A DNA stretch of 64,000 bases from Neonectria sp. B-13 (Eukaryota; Ascomycota; Sordariomycetes; Hypocreales; Nectriaceae), in contig NOKP01000013.1 in the NCBI GenBank assembly GCA_002682825.1, positions 62,001 through 126,000 on the forward strand. Reading direction: 5' to 3'. A program made the position numbers and the translations under genes. The notes under the pieces were generated by a model. The model was not told where the DNA came from, did not search any database, and was given only the letters and a program-made list of their open reading frames with translations. This document shows, piece after piece, positions 23,801 to 34,804 of the stretch (its first letter is position 1; each line of letters opens with the position of its first letter).

Positions 23801-25358
23801 ATCAACGGAGCGAATGGCGGAAACATGTATCCCCCCCCAAATTTCGGCGGATATGGTTCTCTTCCATACGGCCAAGGCAACCAGCCCCGTGACAGCCAAG
23901 CTCGTGTTATCCAGCATCGTCGTCAGCTTGACAACGAAGGTGAGAAACCGCATATTTTGAAGCTGGATGCAAGGATAGAAACACTAACACATTCTAGCTA
24001 TGTCCCGCTATCAGAACATGCCTCTTGAGTCCTTCGCCGGTCAAATCTATGATCTGTGCAAGGACCAGCACGGCTGCCGCTACCTCCAGAAGAAGCTTGA
24101 GGAGCGCAACCCCGAGCAGGTTCATATGATTTGGCTTGAGACAAACCAGCATGTCATCGAGCTTATGACGGACCCCTTTGGTAATTATTTGTGCCAAAAG
24201 CTCCTCGAGTTCTGCAATGACGACGAGCGGACTATCTTAATCCAGAACGCCTCCCAGGATATGGTTCGCATTGCTCTGAACCAGCATGGTACTCGTGCTC
24301 TTCAGAAGATGATTGAGTACGTCAGCACGCCCCAGCAGGTTCATCTCATCATTGAGGCCCTTCGCTTCCGCGTGGTTGAGTTGATTCAGGACCTGAATGG
24401 CAACCACGTCATTCAGAAGTGTCTCAACAAGCTCACTGCTATTGATGCCCAGTTCATCTTTGATGCCGTTGGCAACAACTGCGTTGAGGTTGGTACGCAC
24501 CGCCATGGCTGCTGCGTCCTCCAGCGATGCATTGATCATGCATCTGGCGACCAGAAGCTTTGGCTTATCCAACGTATCACCGAACATGCCCGAATTCTAG
24601 TTCAGGACCCTTTCGGAAACTACGTTGTCCAGTACATTATCGATCTTAATGAGTCAACCTTCACTGAGCCTGTCGTGGGCATGTTCCGCGGCTGCGTCAG
24701 CCAGCTGTCTCGCCACAAGTTCAGCTCTAACGTTATCGAGAAGTGCCTGCGTTGTTCTCAGCCAGCGTCTAGAGACATGATTGTGGAGGAGTTGCTGGTG
24801 CCCCAGGAGATGGAGCGTCTCCTTCGAGATTCTTTTGCCAACTATGTCATTCAAACTGCCCTCGAATATGCCACACCTCACCAGAAATATCGACTGGTTG
24901 AGTCTATTCGCCCTATTCTCCCACAGATCCGAACTACTCCTTATGGACGTCGGATTCAAGCCAAGATCTCTGCCTACGATAACCGCGGAAGCGCCGCCTC
25001 TAGTGGTCAGGCCACCCCGGCCGACAACACCCAGGGACAGATTCCGCTGCGACCCAGCCATTCTCGAGGCCTGTCCGGAAATGCCCCCATGACTCAAAGC
25101 AACGGTGTCACAAATGGAGGCCTTGCCGGCTTGGGAAACCAGGGCATCCGCCAGAACATACCCTACCCCAACAACTCTGCGATCACCAGTCCTGCGCCAG
25201 TCACTAACGGCGGACCAGTGCAGCCTCCACAGTTTGGGCAGAGGGCGCAAGCTAACTTCTCTCCCTCGCGCTCCACCAACACCAGTGGTAGCAGCGTCAA
25301 TGGCAACGGAAACTCCAACGGCAACTTGGGCGAAAATGGCGAGACGCACTGGGTGTAA
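20847..25358 (+). CDS. Pumilio-family (PUF) RNA-binding protein, Puf4-like
   Basis: Proposed exons 20847-21098, 21210-21230, 21405-21844, 22490-22688, 23075-23939 and 23998-25358 total 1045 residues. The N-terminal 590 residues are low-complexity, with a charged helix (KKKIEYERIREQRRRFELEM). Eight PUF repeats occupy about residues 600-918. The base-reading trios in repeats 1 to 8 are C-R-Q, T-R-Q-type and N-Y-Q patterns: R1 CRYLQ, R2 NYLCQ, R3 TRALQ, R4 NHVIQ, R5 CCVLQ, R6 NYVVQ, R7 SNVIE, R8 NYVIQ. Read with the PUF code this predicts UGUAUAUA, allowing flipped bases. Repeat sequences match yeast Puf4 best (LNGNHVIQKCL, THRHGCCVLQRC). PUF proteins bind 3' UTRs and control mRNA decay or translation. 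Exon 2 and the exon 3-4 junction are the least certain parts. Confidence 0.88.
21210..21230 (+). other. Candidate 21-nt microexon of the PUF gene
   Basis: ACTATGCACAAGGTACAATTG sits between AATAG and GTATGT, both good splice signals, with CTGAC 20 bases upstream. It encodes TMHKVQL in phase 0, so skipping it (a single 306-bp intron, 21099-21404) would also keep the frame. Conservation was not checked. Confidence 0.5.
21845..22489 (+). other. Long intron of the PUF gene, possible alternative promoter
   Basis: 645 bp, GTAAGT donor and CTAAAG acceptor, about ten times the usual intron here. Its 3' part (about 22200-22480) is CT-rich and looks like a fungal promoter and leader. An ATG at 22497, seven bases into exon 4, is in frame and could start a shorter isoform. 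Confidence 0.5.
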
Positions 25359-26962
25359 GATACGTTCTCTTCGAGCACAGCTGCATCCATGGCGCGACCC
25401 GCTTGTACAATGATGCTCACTCAACCTACCTTTTTCTTCGGTTTCTCGGGTGGCATGCCATTTCATGCAGCACGGTAACGACGCCGTCATGACTTGACGA
25501 TTTTTCTTTTTGCTCTCTGTTTCAATACGCCACAGAACGGCACCTCATCATGGGCTTGAGCCCACCTCGGCCCTCTCACCCCGACCTACACAGCAACCCC
25601 CTGGGTTGCTTCGTGTGTACATTATCCAGGAAGGGAGCCCAAAAATTACAGTCGACTGCCTTGGTTGCCACTGCTTCTCGGACGCTGCCTGTGGAGGGAT
25701 CAAACAGCAGCATGCGACATCAGTGGAGCAACAGCCAAGACGTGTACATGTACTTGGATCGTCAAGATCTCACTCATCGGCATAGACGAATTGCTTTATT
25801 CTGCGTTTTCTTTCCTTTCTTTGCGGCTTGATTTGGATGCTCTTTCTACACGAATCTCGACACGTCCATCCGACTATGAGAAATCTGCATCATGACCTAC
25901 GACAGGCCTCTTTTGGCATGATCGTCAAGACAGGTGCGATTTGCATGCGTTACGGCACGAAATTCACTCTTTGAGAACTGTGACTAGTACTCTAATCTCT
26001 GCTTAGCGAGACGGCCTTGCAGTCTTGTGCCAAAGCTGAGCAGATGAGGAACACAGTCAGTCGCCGGGGTACGCTCAGCCCTTTTGGCGACTTGTTCAGC
26101 TATCCACCTCACACAACCTCGCACCATACGCAATTGCGGCGTGCGGCCAGCCTGCCTGGCTAGAGGGAGTTGGGGAAGCAACGCAGAGAGAAGTTTTATT
26201 TCCTTGAGTTTGTATGACTTCCGGGATAGTTCATTTTGCTTTTCTACAAGGATTGGGGTGGAAAAATTCTCAAGGGATGGAAAGGCTCAGTGCCCGATGG
26301 ACATGGACTAAGCTTCTTGACCGAGGGACAAGGAGATGCCCCTACCTGTATTTAGACGCGGCTTTGAATTCAGGACTTGCTCATTACTTGAATTTATGTT
26401 CGTTGCTTAACGTGATGGTGCCAAGTGTCTCGTAGTCGTAGGTCTTGTTTCGAGAACTTCTTTTGCCTCGAAAACAAACGCTCACTGGCGCGTTTCTGAT
26501 AGTTGCGTGCGATAAGCTCGTCTGTCACAATGGTACCTAATGGAGGAAAATGTGCTTCCACAGGACTTTTTATGTGATGCGGTGGGAGGCTATACCACTA
26601 AGGTGTCCCGTCCCGTCCCGTCCTTTTACGAGGTCGTCGGCCAACCTTCTTGCAAATATTGTTTAAATTCTCGATGTTTCAACTGGGGGAAGGCGAGGGG
26701 GTCAAGCAACATGAGGAGGGCTACAGGCAATGTACATCACGGATGTTGGGCCACAATGTTTAATCACCGTCGTCACATTCAAGATTTCTAGTCGGAGAAT
26801 CGTCTTGTTTACTCGTGAGGAATTATTCCCATTCCATATTTTTTTGCTACCAAACAAGATCCCCGACTCCCCAGAGTCCAAGCATGCAATGCTGAAAAGA
26901 GACCCAGCACCCGAGAGAAATAATTCCCCCAACCACACCAGTGACGCTCGAGCATAAAGCGT
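25359..26962. other. Convergent intergenic region between PUF and eL15 genes
   Basis: About 1.6 kb of 3' flanks. It includes a TGTACATTA PUF-type site at 25616-25624, AT-richer sequence from 26180 to 26900, and a GTCCC short tandem run near 26605-26623. I support no gene. Confidence 0.6.
25616..25624 (+). promoter_or_regulatory. Candidate PUF-protein binding site (TGTACATTA) downstream of the PUF gene itself
   Basis: As RNA this is UGUACAUUA, which fits the nine-base Puf4 consensus UGUAHAUUA exactly. It lies 258 bases after the PUF stop codon, so it would be in the 3' UTR if the UTR is at least that long. Autoregulation is inference. Confidence 0.4.
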
Positions 26963-27874
26963 TTACCTGTATCGCCACAGGGACAGGGTGTTGTGGCGCT
27001 TCCAGGTCTTTCTGCGACCGGCCTGGGTCTTGTTGTAGCGTCCACCCTTGTTGAGACCACGGGACTTCTTGCCAGTGGCGGTGAGACCACGGGACTCGCG
27101 GTGCTTGTGAACGGGGGCGACGATCCAGTTGATGCGGGGATCGATGCGGATGGCCTTGTGCTGGGGGTCGACAAGGATGACCTCGTAGTACTTGTAGGTC
27201 GAGTCCTGGTTGATCCAGTAGGAGTTGAGGACTCGGAGGTTGGCGCAGCGGCGACCGACACGCTCCTCGGCGGTGGACTTGAGGGATCGCTGGTACTTGA
27301 GCTGGTTCACACCCTGGTTGGTGGGCTTGCCTGTTGAGCGAGCATATTAGCAACTTGCCACTTCCCATCGAGCCTGCGAGCGAGCAACAAACGTACCATA
27401 GGTGGCACCCTTGGGGACCGGGCGCTTGCGGCCACCACGACGGACACGGACGCGGTAGATGACATAGCCCTGCTTGGCCTTGTATCCGAGACGGCGAGCC
27501 TTGTCGAGACGGCTAGGGCGGGAGGCGCGGTGGATGACGTTCAATTGACGGAGCTATATTGATGCACTCTCAGCAAATGTTCAACGAGTGTATAGCACAG
27601 ACGGGGCGAATGTCTTCTCCCTCCGTCTCTGATCTCAAGCGCGCGGACAAGTTCTATGCCATTGTGTGCCATGGGCCAGAATTTCTTCTCCCGAGGCTCG
27701 ACACTGGAACTCGTTCGCATCGCGAGAAGAGAGGGAGAGGAAAGAGAGGCGGAGCCCGTCCACAAGATTGGTGTTGTTTCAACGTACTTCCCAGCAGCGC
27801 ACTCGGAGGAGGAAGCGCACGACATCCGACTGCTTCTTCTTCTGAAGCTCTTCGACATACTTGAGGGCACCCAT
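26963..27874 (-). CDS. RPL15: 60S ribosomal protein L15 (eL15)
   Basis: Exons 27874-27788, 27553-27397 and 27330-26963 give 203 residues, one short of the yeast protein. The sequence follows eL15 almost throughout: [77 protein letters not shown] and the terminal [15 protein letters not shown]. It is a structural protein of the large cytosolic ribosomal subunit. Intron 1 (234 bp) is much longer than intron 2 (66 bp). Upstream on the coding strand, CTACTAACCCTCGGCAG near 28010-28025 looks like a branch site plus acceptor, so an additional 5' UTR intron is possible. Confidence 0.96.
27554..27787 (-). other. Intron 1 of RPL15 (234 bp)
   Basis: GTACGT donor and AATATAG acceptor. Unusually long for this window. 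Ribosomal protein introns often host snoRNAs; I see a CTGA near the 3' end but no clear C box, so no RNA gene is called. Confidence 0.7.
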
Positions 27875-28451
27875 CTTTGCTGTTGGCGAGAAGACGCAGC
27901 AGATGTCAGTAAAAAGAACGTCGGTAATGGAATTCTTCTAGAGAGTATAGAAGGAGTGAATCGGAGAGGGGGATGGGGTCACAAACCGGCTTGTGTGGTG
28001 AAGTTCCTGCCGAGGGTTAGTAGAAGGCGAGTGTGTCGAAATTTCGAATCTTGCAAAGGCCGGGCGGTTGATGAAAATTGAGGGCACAGTTTGTGGGTTA
28101 AGCGACGGGCTAGCCCTGTTATGGACTGGCGTAATAGGACTTGCCCCTCCAAAACCCCCTCGGGTCTGGATGCCCTGTGTGGGTTCGCTCACGGATGAGT
28201 CAGCAATATCAGGTCCGAGGTTTCACCGAACTCCATTGACCGTCTCGCCCCGTCAGGTGAGGTTCTCGCCATGCAGATAACACAAGGGATCAGCTCTGAC
28301 AGCTTAAAGATTCAAATCATTTCGGATGGCGTGTCTGTCAAATCTCATCATGTCCACCTAGACCCGGAAATTTCTATCGTTCCTACTTCCTCATCCTCAA
28401 AGACCTCTACCCACCCCACCACATGTCTCGTCCAACTTTCACGACACGGGC
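27875..28451. other. Promoter region of RPL15 / 3' flank of the upstream tandem gene
   Basis: Both neighbours are on the minus strand, so this holds the RPL15 promoter and leader. A minus-strand CTAACCC and pyrimidine tracts are present near 28005-28030. No gene is seen. Confidence 0.6.
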
Positions 28452-29380
28452 TTACTTCTTAGGGGGCAACAGCCTCAAGACTGCCGTAAATGACTTCACC
28501 TGGTCTTGCGCTGCTGCGCCCCATGTTTCTTCCGAATTGTTTGGCCTCCCTTTTTCAACCAACTCCCAAGCCATCCTCTCAATATCACCGGCACTCTCAG
28601 GCGGCTCAGACGTGTACCCATGACGCCCCGGCATGATGGTGTGGTTGACTGTCTGGGCTGCCAAACTCATGGCGTGCTGGTTCAACTCGGACAATTCACT
28701 TCCATCCTGTTCCCAACGCATCCAAGCTGGCTCCTTGATGCCGTTCGCCTCCGAATTCATTTTTTCGTAAGTCTCAATGATGCCCTGAAGGTCGTCGAGC
28801 GCCGTTGCCATCATCTGTGGCGGGTAAGCCGGAGCCTGAGACGACCATACAGTAGGTGGGCCAGTCATCCACGGCAGCACTGGTGCGAGGTCCGGGGCCA
28901 TTTGTTCACCCACTTCAATCTGGTTGAAGGTGTGACTGTAGTGTGTTAAACAATATCCTCGGAAGTTGTTGGCGATATCCGGAGCACTTACGGGCGCAAC
29001 TCCAACTGCCTTTCGATGAAGTCAACTAGATCATCACCCTGTTTCTGGACTTGCTTCTTCGCATCCTGCACGCCCATCTTTCGCTTCTTCAAAGCACTAT
29101 TTACATCTCTCGGCCGTCTGGGTAGAAAATTAGCTATGTTCATATTGAGGATCATGTAAACGCGTTACAGTGTGCCTGCTTGCAAATCTCTAGCTGTGTT
29201 CTTGCCTGCTCGCTGTTCCGTCCGTCTGGCAGGCGCCTTTCGGGGAGCTCTCGTTCCCTTCTTTAGAGCCATATGATCTGTATCGTTGCTGTCTGCTTCG
29301 GCTTTAGATGATGATTGCGTAGGGGATTCTTCACACTGACCTGTGTTCGATACCTTTCTCTTCGCTGCTGCTCGTGGCAT
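28452..29380 (-). CDS. Unrecognised protein, 273 residues
   Basis: Exons 29380-29169, 29117-28992 and 28935-28452. The introns are 51 and 56 bp; the total is divisible by three. The first donor (GTAACG) is weak, so that junction is the main doubt. The N-terminal 70 residues are polar and basic (MPRAAAKRKV, KKGTRAPRKAPARRTEQR), which suggests a nuclear protein. A predicted helix follows (VNSALKKRKMGVQDAKKQVQ, then DDLVDFIERQL), and the rest is mixed acidic and Pro-containing sequence ending RLLPPKK. I recognise no family. It sits between eL15 and the PSP1 gene on the same strand, with no obvious functional link. Confidence 0.65.
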
Positions 29381-30006
29381 TTTCGGACTATGAGTGGATG
29401 GAGAGCTTTGGAGGGATTTTGAATTACAGGTCGAAAAGAGAGGGAACGTAAAGGTTTGGAAGCCCTTTGATAATTGAATGCGTTGTGTGCCTGAGGTACA
29501 ATCCAAAACTCGGGATGAGTTATCAAGAGGCAGGAGCATATTGTGGTCGACCTCCGCGCCGTCCTCCGCGCCTGCCTCCCCGGCTCAAAGCGGAACCACC
29601 GCGTGGACGCTTGGTAGCATTCCGCCTCCTCTCGGACTCAGCCACGCCCACCACGAATATCGGTCTCGCGTTCTCAGTTAATGCCGACAAAAGGATGGCT
29701 TTCTCGTCCAAAAAAAAAACATTAATGAGCACTCAAGTGTATAGACAAATACCTTAGGCAAGGAGGTAGCATCGATGCGGGAAAGTTCACCCTCAATGCA
29801 GTGATACAGCATGTAGCTCTGCAACTTTGTCTCTTAATAATCACTGTAAGCAAGTTTAAGTCCCTGCGTAATGCAACCTGAGAGACCCTAGCAATAGTAC
29901 CTAGAAGAAGAAATAAAGGAATCTTGGTCATACATGATACCGGCTATACCCAAACATGTCCTTTTTTGATCGCATATTAGTTACACCCTTGAATGCGAAA
30001 GCCTTG

Positions 30007-30047
<41 letters not shown>

Positions 30048-30426
30048 ATAATCTCAACCCTTGAAGCAAAAGCAAAGATGTCGTTTGTCTTTTTCCCCCC
30101 TTATCTCCAGTCGTGAAAATGGCCGTGGGATCCATGACCCTGAGCAAAACATTGGCAGAAGAAATCAACATTCTCTCACAATTCTTGCATCGCAGCCTTG
30201 CTGGAAGCAGGTTGCTTGTAAACGCCCCAGTAAAATGAACTGAAAAGACCACACCAACCTTCTTGAAACCAAATTCTTGTTCTTGTGGGCCGCATCTTCC
30301 CGCGTTCACTTCCTTCAATCCATCATCTGTTGGGATGTTGAAACAACTAAAGCGACAGGTTTCGGCCGGGTCATACTTCATCACAGGTCGGAAATCGTGA
30401 CTGTCAACCAGGTGGGAGACAGCAGA
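29381..30426. other. Intergenic region between the 273-residue gene and PSP1
   Basis: Tandem minus-strand neighbours. It contains a 35-base TC microsatellite at 30009-30043 and an A-run near 29710. No gene is seen. Confidence 0.6.
30009..30043 (+). repeat. Microsatellite (TC)n, about 17 units
   Basis: Uninterrupted TC dinucleotide run in the 3' flank of the PSP1 gene. Length in the assembly may be inexact. Confidence 0.95.
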
Positions 30427-33186
30427 TTAGTGCGTGTTCAGCGAAAGTCCCTGGAACGACCCCACCCAGTCATTCTGAGGAGCAATTGGCGATGCTCCCT
30501 GCGAATGCGGTGTCGGACTCGATCCAGACTGTGGGTTCGGGAACCGGTGTCGCATGGACTGGAAATCGCCGGGTTGCTGAAGAGGTCCTCCACCGAACCC
30601 CTCTACGCTGGGGCTGGCACCGGGGACGTAAGGACCGTTGCTTCTGGGATTTCCAAAGGCCCCGAACTGGCCGTATGGATAATTGGAGGGCGGATACCCA
30701 GATGGCTGACTGAGTCCCCGGTCGCCTCCAAAGGGCTGATTGAAGCTCGGCCGGAACCCACGGCCATCTCGTGATCCAGTCGGAAATGCAGGAGACTGGT
30801 GCTGCTCTTGTGGCTGCTGATTCTGGCGGCGATCGTTGCCACCTGAGGCACGCCCAACCCCAACCGCGCCGGGACCGATGCCACTAGGGGCTTGGATACC
30901 AAGAGTCGGGCTGGCAAACGACGCAGGGTTGATCGCAGACATCCATATTCGAGTCTTGTAAATCTTAAACAGGTCCGTGACAAGAGAGTTGAAGTTGATG
31001 TAGCTGTCAGCGAAGTAGTAGAATGTCAATTTCTTCCAATCCCTGGACCACAAGTTAGAACAAATCGTAAACGTATCAGGTGCAGGGACTTACATCTGGA
31101 ATTCAGCATCGAGGATTTCCATGTTGAGGCCATGCTCCTTAACTTTCTGCATGCACACTCTCTTCGCCTTCGCCTCTTGACCTTCCTTGTCCCGCAAGGA
31201 GTGGATCTCGTGGCTTTGTGCGAGCCGCTTGATGAGCTTCGGTCGAAGTTCACCTGCATTCGGCTCTTGCATATGGTGTTGGTTCTGGGGCCCCATGCCT
31301 CCCACGGCGCTCCCTTGAAGGCCGGTAGAGGATGCAAGAAGACCGGCCCCAGCTCCTTCCTGTGCAGCTGCTGCACCTTGCGAGTACATCATGAGCCACT
31401 TGTACTGCTCTTCAGCATAATGTTCCTTGAGGTCCTTGGCAGACTGCCAATCAACGTTGTCCTTAGCAACAGTTCCTAGATCGGTACCGCGGTCTGCCTC
31501 GACAATGACGAGGTCTCCCGGCTTGACAGTCAAGCCAGTGCCTTCCTGGATGTAAAATACATCTGCTCTGGCGCATTTGAACAGGACAATGTGAAGAAGC
31601 TGATTGTGACGAGGCTGTGCGATACTGTACACATTGCGGTGTGGGGATGGGGCCCGATTCGTGTAGGGGTTAGGAATACCGTAGGGCGATGGGTACTGAT
31701 TGTTAAAGCCGGGCTGGAAAGCACCTCCCAGGTTGGCGCCTCCACCAAAGTAGGGAACAGCTGCTAATAAGGTTAGGTTATGTTTCAACGACGACAAACG
31801 AAGTGTTCTTCACGTACCATTGTTGCCGAGCCCAAAGGTCGCAGGGTCGGGATATCCAGGGGGGTATTCCTGGGTTTGTTGAAGCTCTACCGCAGAAGGT
31901 TCCAGTCCCGAGGCAGAATCCGGGATGGAGCTGATAGATCCCTGACGAGTAGGCATGTTTGCGAAAGAATGGCGCCTGCTCTGCGAGATATCCGTGACAG
32001 GAAAGCCAAGAGAGCTTGACCAAAGGGCCTTCTTCAAATTGTCGCTCTCGTTCTTGCGATTGTCCACGCCGAATGGACTGCGCATAGGCCCTGGGCCATA
32101 CTCGCTCATGCGTCTGTTCATGGCGCGTTTGGCCAACGCTTCACCTGAGTCGTTTGATTCGTCAAGCTCGTCAATGGCAAAGTCTGACTCTTCAGGCACA
32201 GACTCTCTCAGGGCATAGCCGTTGCCGATGTAAGCTGAACCTGTCGCGGCGCGAGGTCTGATGCGAGCATTGTACTGTTGCTGCTGGCGAAGCATCGCGT
32301 TCTCCCTGGCAAGCATCTCAATTGTCTTTGCTTCAGAAGTTTGGTGGAAGGAACCCTGGAGTGACTCGTTTGCGCTTTCGTCGTCATCGTCTTCCACTTC
32401 TTTGACCTTTCCAAGCATCGATCCATCGTTTGCCATCTCACTTAGCATGCTAGGCCGGGAGGGGCGATGCTGTAGAGCAGGATGCCGCGCGCGCCCGAGA
32501 ATGGCAGATGAGCTCATCGATGGCGGAACAGTCGTCTCAGGATCTAGCTGCCCAACAGAGTACGACTGCGACCGATAGGTTTTGGGTGTAGGATGAAGAG
32601 GGATAGCAAAAGGTATCTGTGCGTTGGAGCCAGGGTCTCGTGACACTGGGGATGTTTGCGTATCGCCGCCGAAAAAGGAGTTGCCCGCAGCACCGGGAGG
32701 CATGGTTGATGTTGGGGAAGGCAAAACCTCGCTGAGTCTCAACGGAGGATCTTTGCGGTCCGTGTTCCATATGCCAGTGCCCCAAGGGAAGGTAGCTCCA
32801 GTAGGAGGGCGGCCCATGACGGAAGAGGTCGAATGAGAACCCCACGTACCAGCACCGGTCTCGGTGGACGGGGTGGTTGGGTGAGATGCAGTTGGAGACA
32901 TAGAGTTGCCGGCGAAGGAACCCTGACGAGGACGACCCAGCGACTGTGACGTCTCGTTTAACCACGAAGGCCGTCGAACGGGTTTGGGGGGGTGCGGAGC
33001 AGATTGCGAAGAGTCCTGGCGATGATCGGCTTCGTCGTCTGAGCTAGCGAGGGCTTCTGAATCGGGCGTTGACGTTCTGGCGTGCAATTTATCGCGAAGG
33101 AGTGACTGATTGTTCGCCGTAGCCGGAGGGAATGTCCCTTGGCCCAGTCTCGAAGGCGGGCCGGTTTTGAGAGGAGCAGCGCTCAT
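30427..33186 (-). CDS. PSP1: PSP1-domain protein
   Basis: Exons 33186-31818, 31763-31094 and 31042-30427 give 884 residues. Residues 1-480 are low-complexity and Ser/Pro-rich, with a short Gln-rich helix (AKTIEMLARENAMLRQQQQ). The PSP1 C-terminal homology region follows: YIQEGTGLTVKPGDLVIVEA, DRGTDLGTV, VCMQKVKEHGLNMEILDAEF, then across intron 2 DWKKLTFYYFADSYINFNSL and VTDLFKIYKTRIWM. The conserved core runs straight over the second splice junction, which confirms it. The tail is Gly/Pro/Gln-rich. Yeast Psp1 is linked to suppression of polymerase-alpha mutants, and related proteins occur in mRNA-associated complexes; the molecular role is unsettled. Intron 1 has a tandem acceptor (TTAGCAG), so forms with or without one Ala are expected. 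The start codon is the first Met giving a normal N-terminus; the frame is open 45 bases further upstream. Confidence 0.88.
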
Positions 33187-34753
33187 CGTCCTGGCCGAAA
33201 ATGTGTCGGCGATCCAACTTCCTCCAACCACCTCCTATTCAAGTCTCAGATGACTGTAGATTCGTAGAAGAGCCCGCAGACACGTATAGTCGGCAGGTGC
33301 TTCGGGTAGTAGTAGTTCAAGCGTTGAGATCGAGGTTCAGCGACCCACGATGTCAAGCAGGCAGACTTCGGGTAAGTTGGGTGCTTGGTAGGTTCGTGAG
33401 TGACGAGATGGTGAGAGGTGAAGTGAGAAGGTGGGAATTTTGGATTTAATCCGGGGAGATGCGGGAAAGATCTGTGACTGGTCAGTTGGCTGATCTCATG
33501 ATGGGTGCTTGTTGCTGCGTCAAACGCGATGCGATGAATGGTCACGTCTGGGCATGTTTCGGTGAGGGGAAACAAAACCCCGTAACACATTGAACAGAAC
33601 AGACAGATCAGGCGCGATTGATTGAAAACCAAGCGCACAACCGTTCTGGTGAATGCGGCAATTGGGCAACAAACTTTGTCGCGCCAGTGCGCGATGCAGT
33701 CTCATTCAATGGAGGCGGCGCATAGCAGCGTGTGAGGGCAAGGGGAGTAGGAATCAGGGAGGTCACTCACCAGAGACGTAAATCTCAGGTATGTCTATGG
33801 GTAGGGCGTCAAACGGGCCAAACTCTAGGTCGTAACAAACAGATGAAACGCGGAAGAAAGTAGAAGACTGTAGCTGGCCTGAGGAGAGGCAGGTTTGTGA
33901 GTGGCGACTCGTCTTGCGGGCAATGTGCGAGTCGACGGAGAGGTAAGGTACAGAGGAAGGCGATTAGTGTCGGGGGTTGAGGATGAAGGTATAAAGATGT
34001 CTAAACCGGAGCGTCTAACCCAAGGCCCAAAGAAAAAAGAAGATTCAAGCAATCAGTGAGTCGTCAGTCGGGGAGAAGAGGGGCAGGCGCAAGCACCCAT
34101 TCGTGAGCGGGAGTCTGGAGGGAGGCGGAAGGAAGGAAGGAAGAGAAAGAGATAGATGGAGGTGTAGGTTGGTAGAGTTGGGGAGAGCTACGGCGACAAA
34201 GGGAACTAGTCGAAGCCCATTGTTGGCGAAAAGGCTCGCAAGCAGGCGCGCAAGGCCGGCGCCACAGACACCGAGAGAATGACGCGGGGCTGACTTGTGG
34301 GGAGCGGCGGCGGCGAGAGCTTGAGAGGCGGACCGCGGTGGCGAGTAGGAATAGGTACCAGCCCAGTCAGTCGAAGTCGAAGGTCAGGCCAGCGGCGACA
34401 AAGCGCGACGGCGACAACGTTCAAGGGACCGCGACGACGGTGCGAATGACGACGTTGAAGGTGCCGGGCAACCGTGATGGGCGACAACGGCAGAGTGCTG
34501 TGGGCGACCGTGATGGACGGCGGTGACGAAACGGGTGTGTTTGACAAGAGTGAGGACAGCGGGAAGCGGCAGACGGAAGCGGAGGAGAAAGAGGATGAAG
34601 AAGATGGGGAGAGGATGGATTGAGGATTGCGGTCGGAAAGCGGAAGGCGGGGGGAGGAGGACAGCGGAGGGCTGCAGAGGGTGCTTGGGTGCGTCGTGTT
34701 GCGTAGCGTTGCGTTGAGAGCTGCGTTGCGTTGCGTCAAGCGGCACTCACTAT

Positions 34754-34804
34754 TGCTGCTGCTGCTGCTGCTGTTGCTGTTGCTGGATGCTGGATGCTGG
34801 ATGC
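34754..34804 (+). repeat. Microsatellite (TGC)n followed by (TGGATGC)x3
   Basis: Six perfect TGC units, then TGT/TGC alternation, then three TGGATGC units. It is non-coding in the model given here. Confidence 0.9.
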
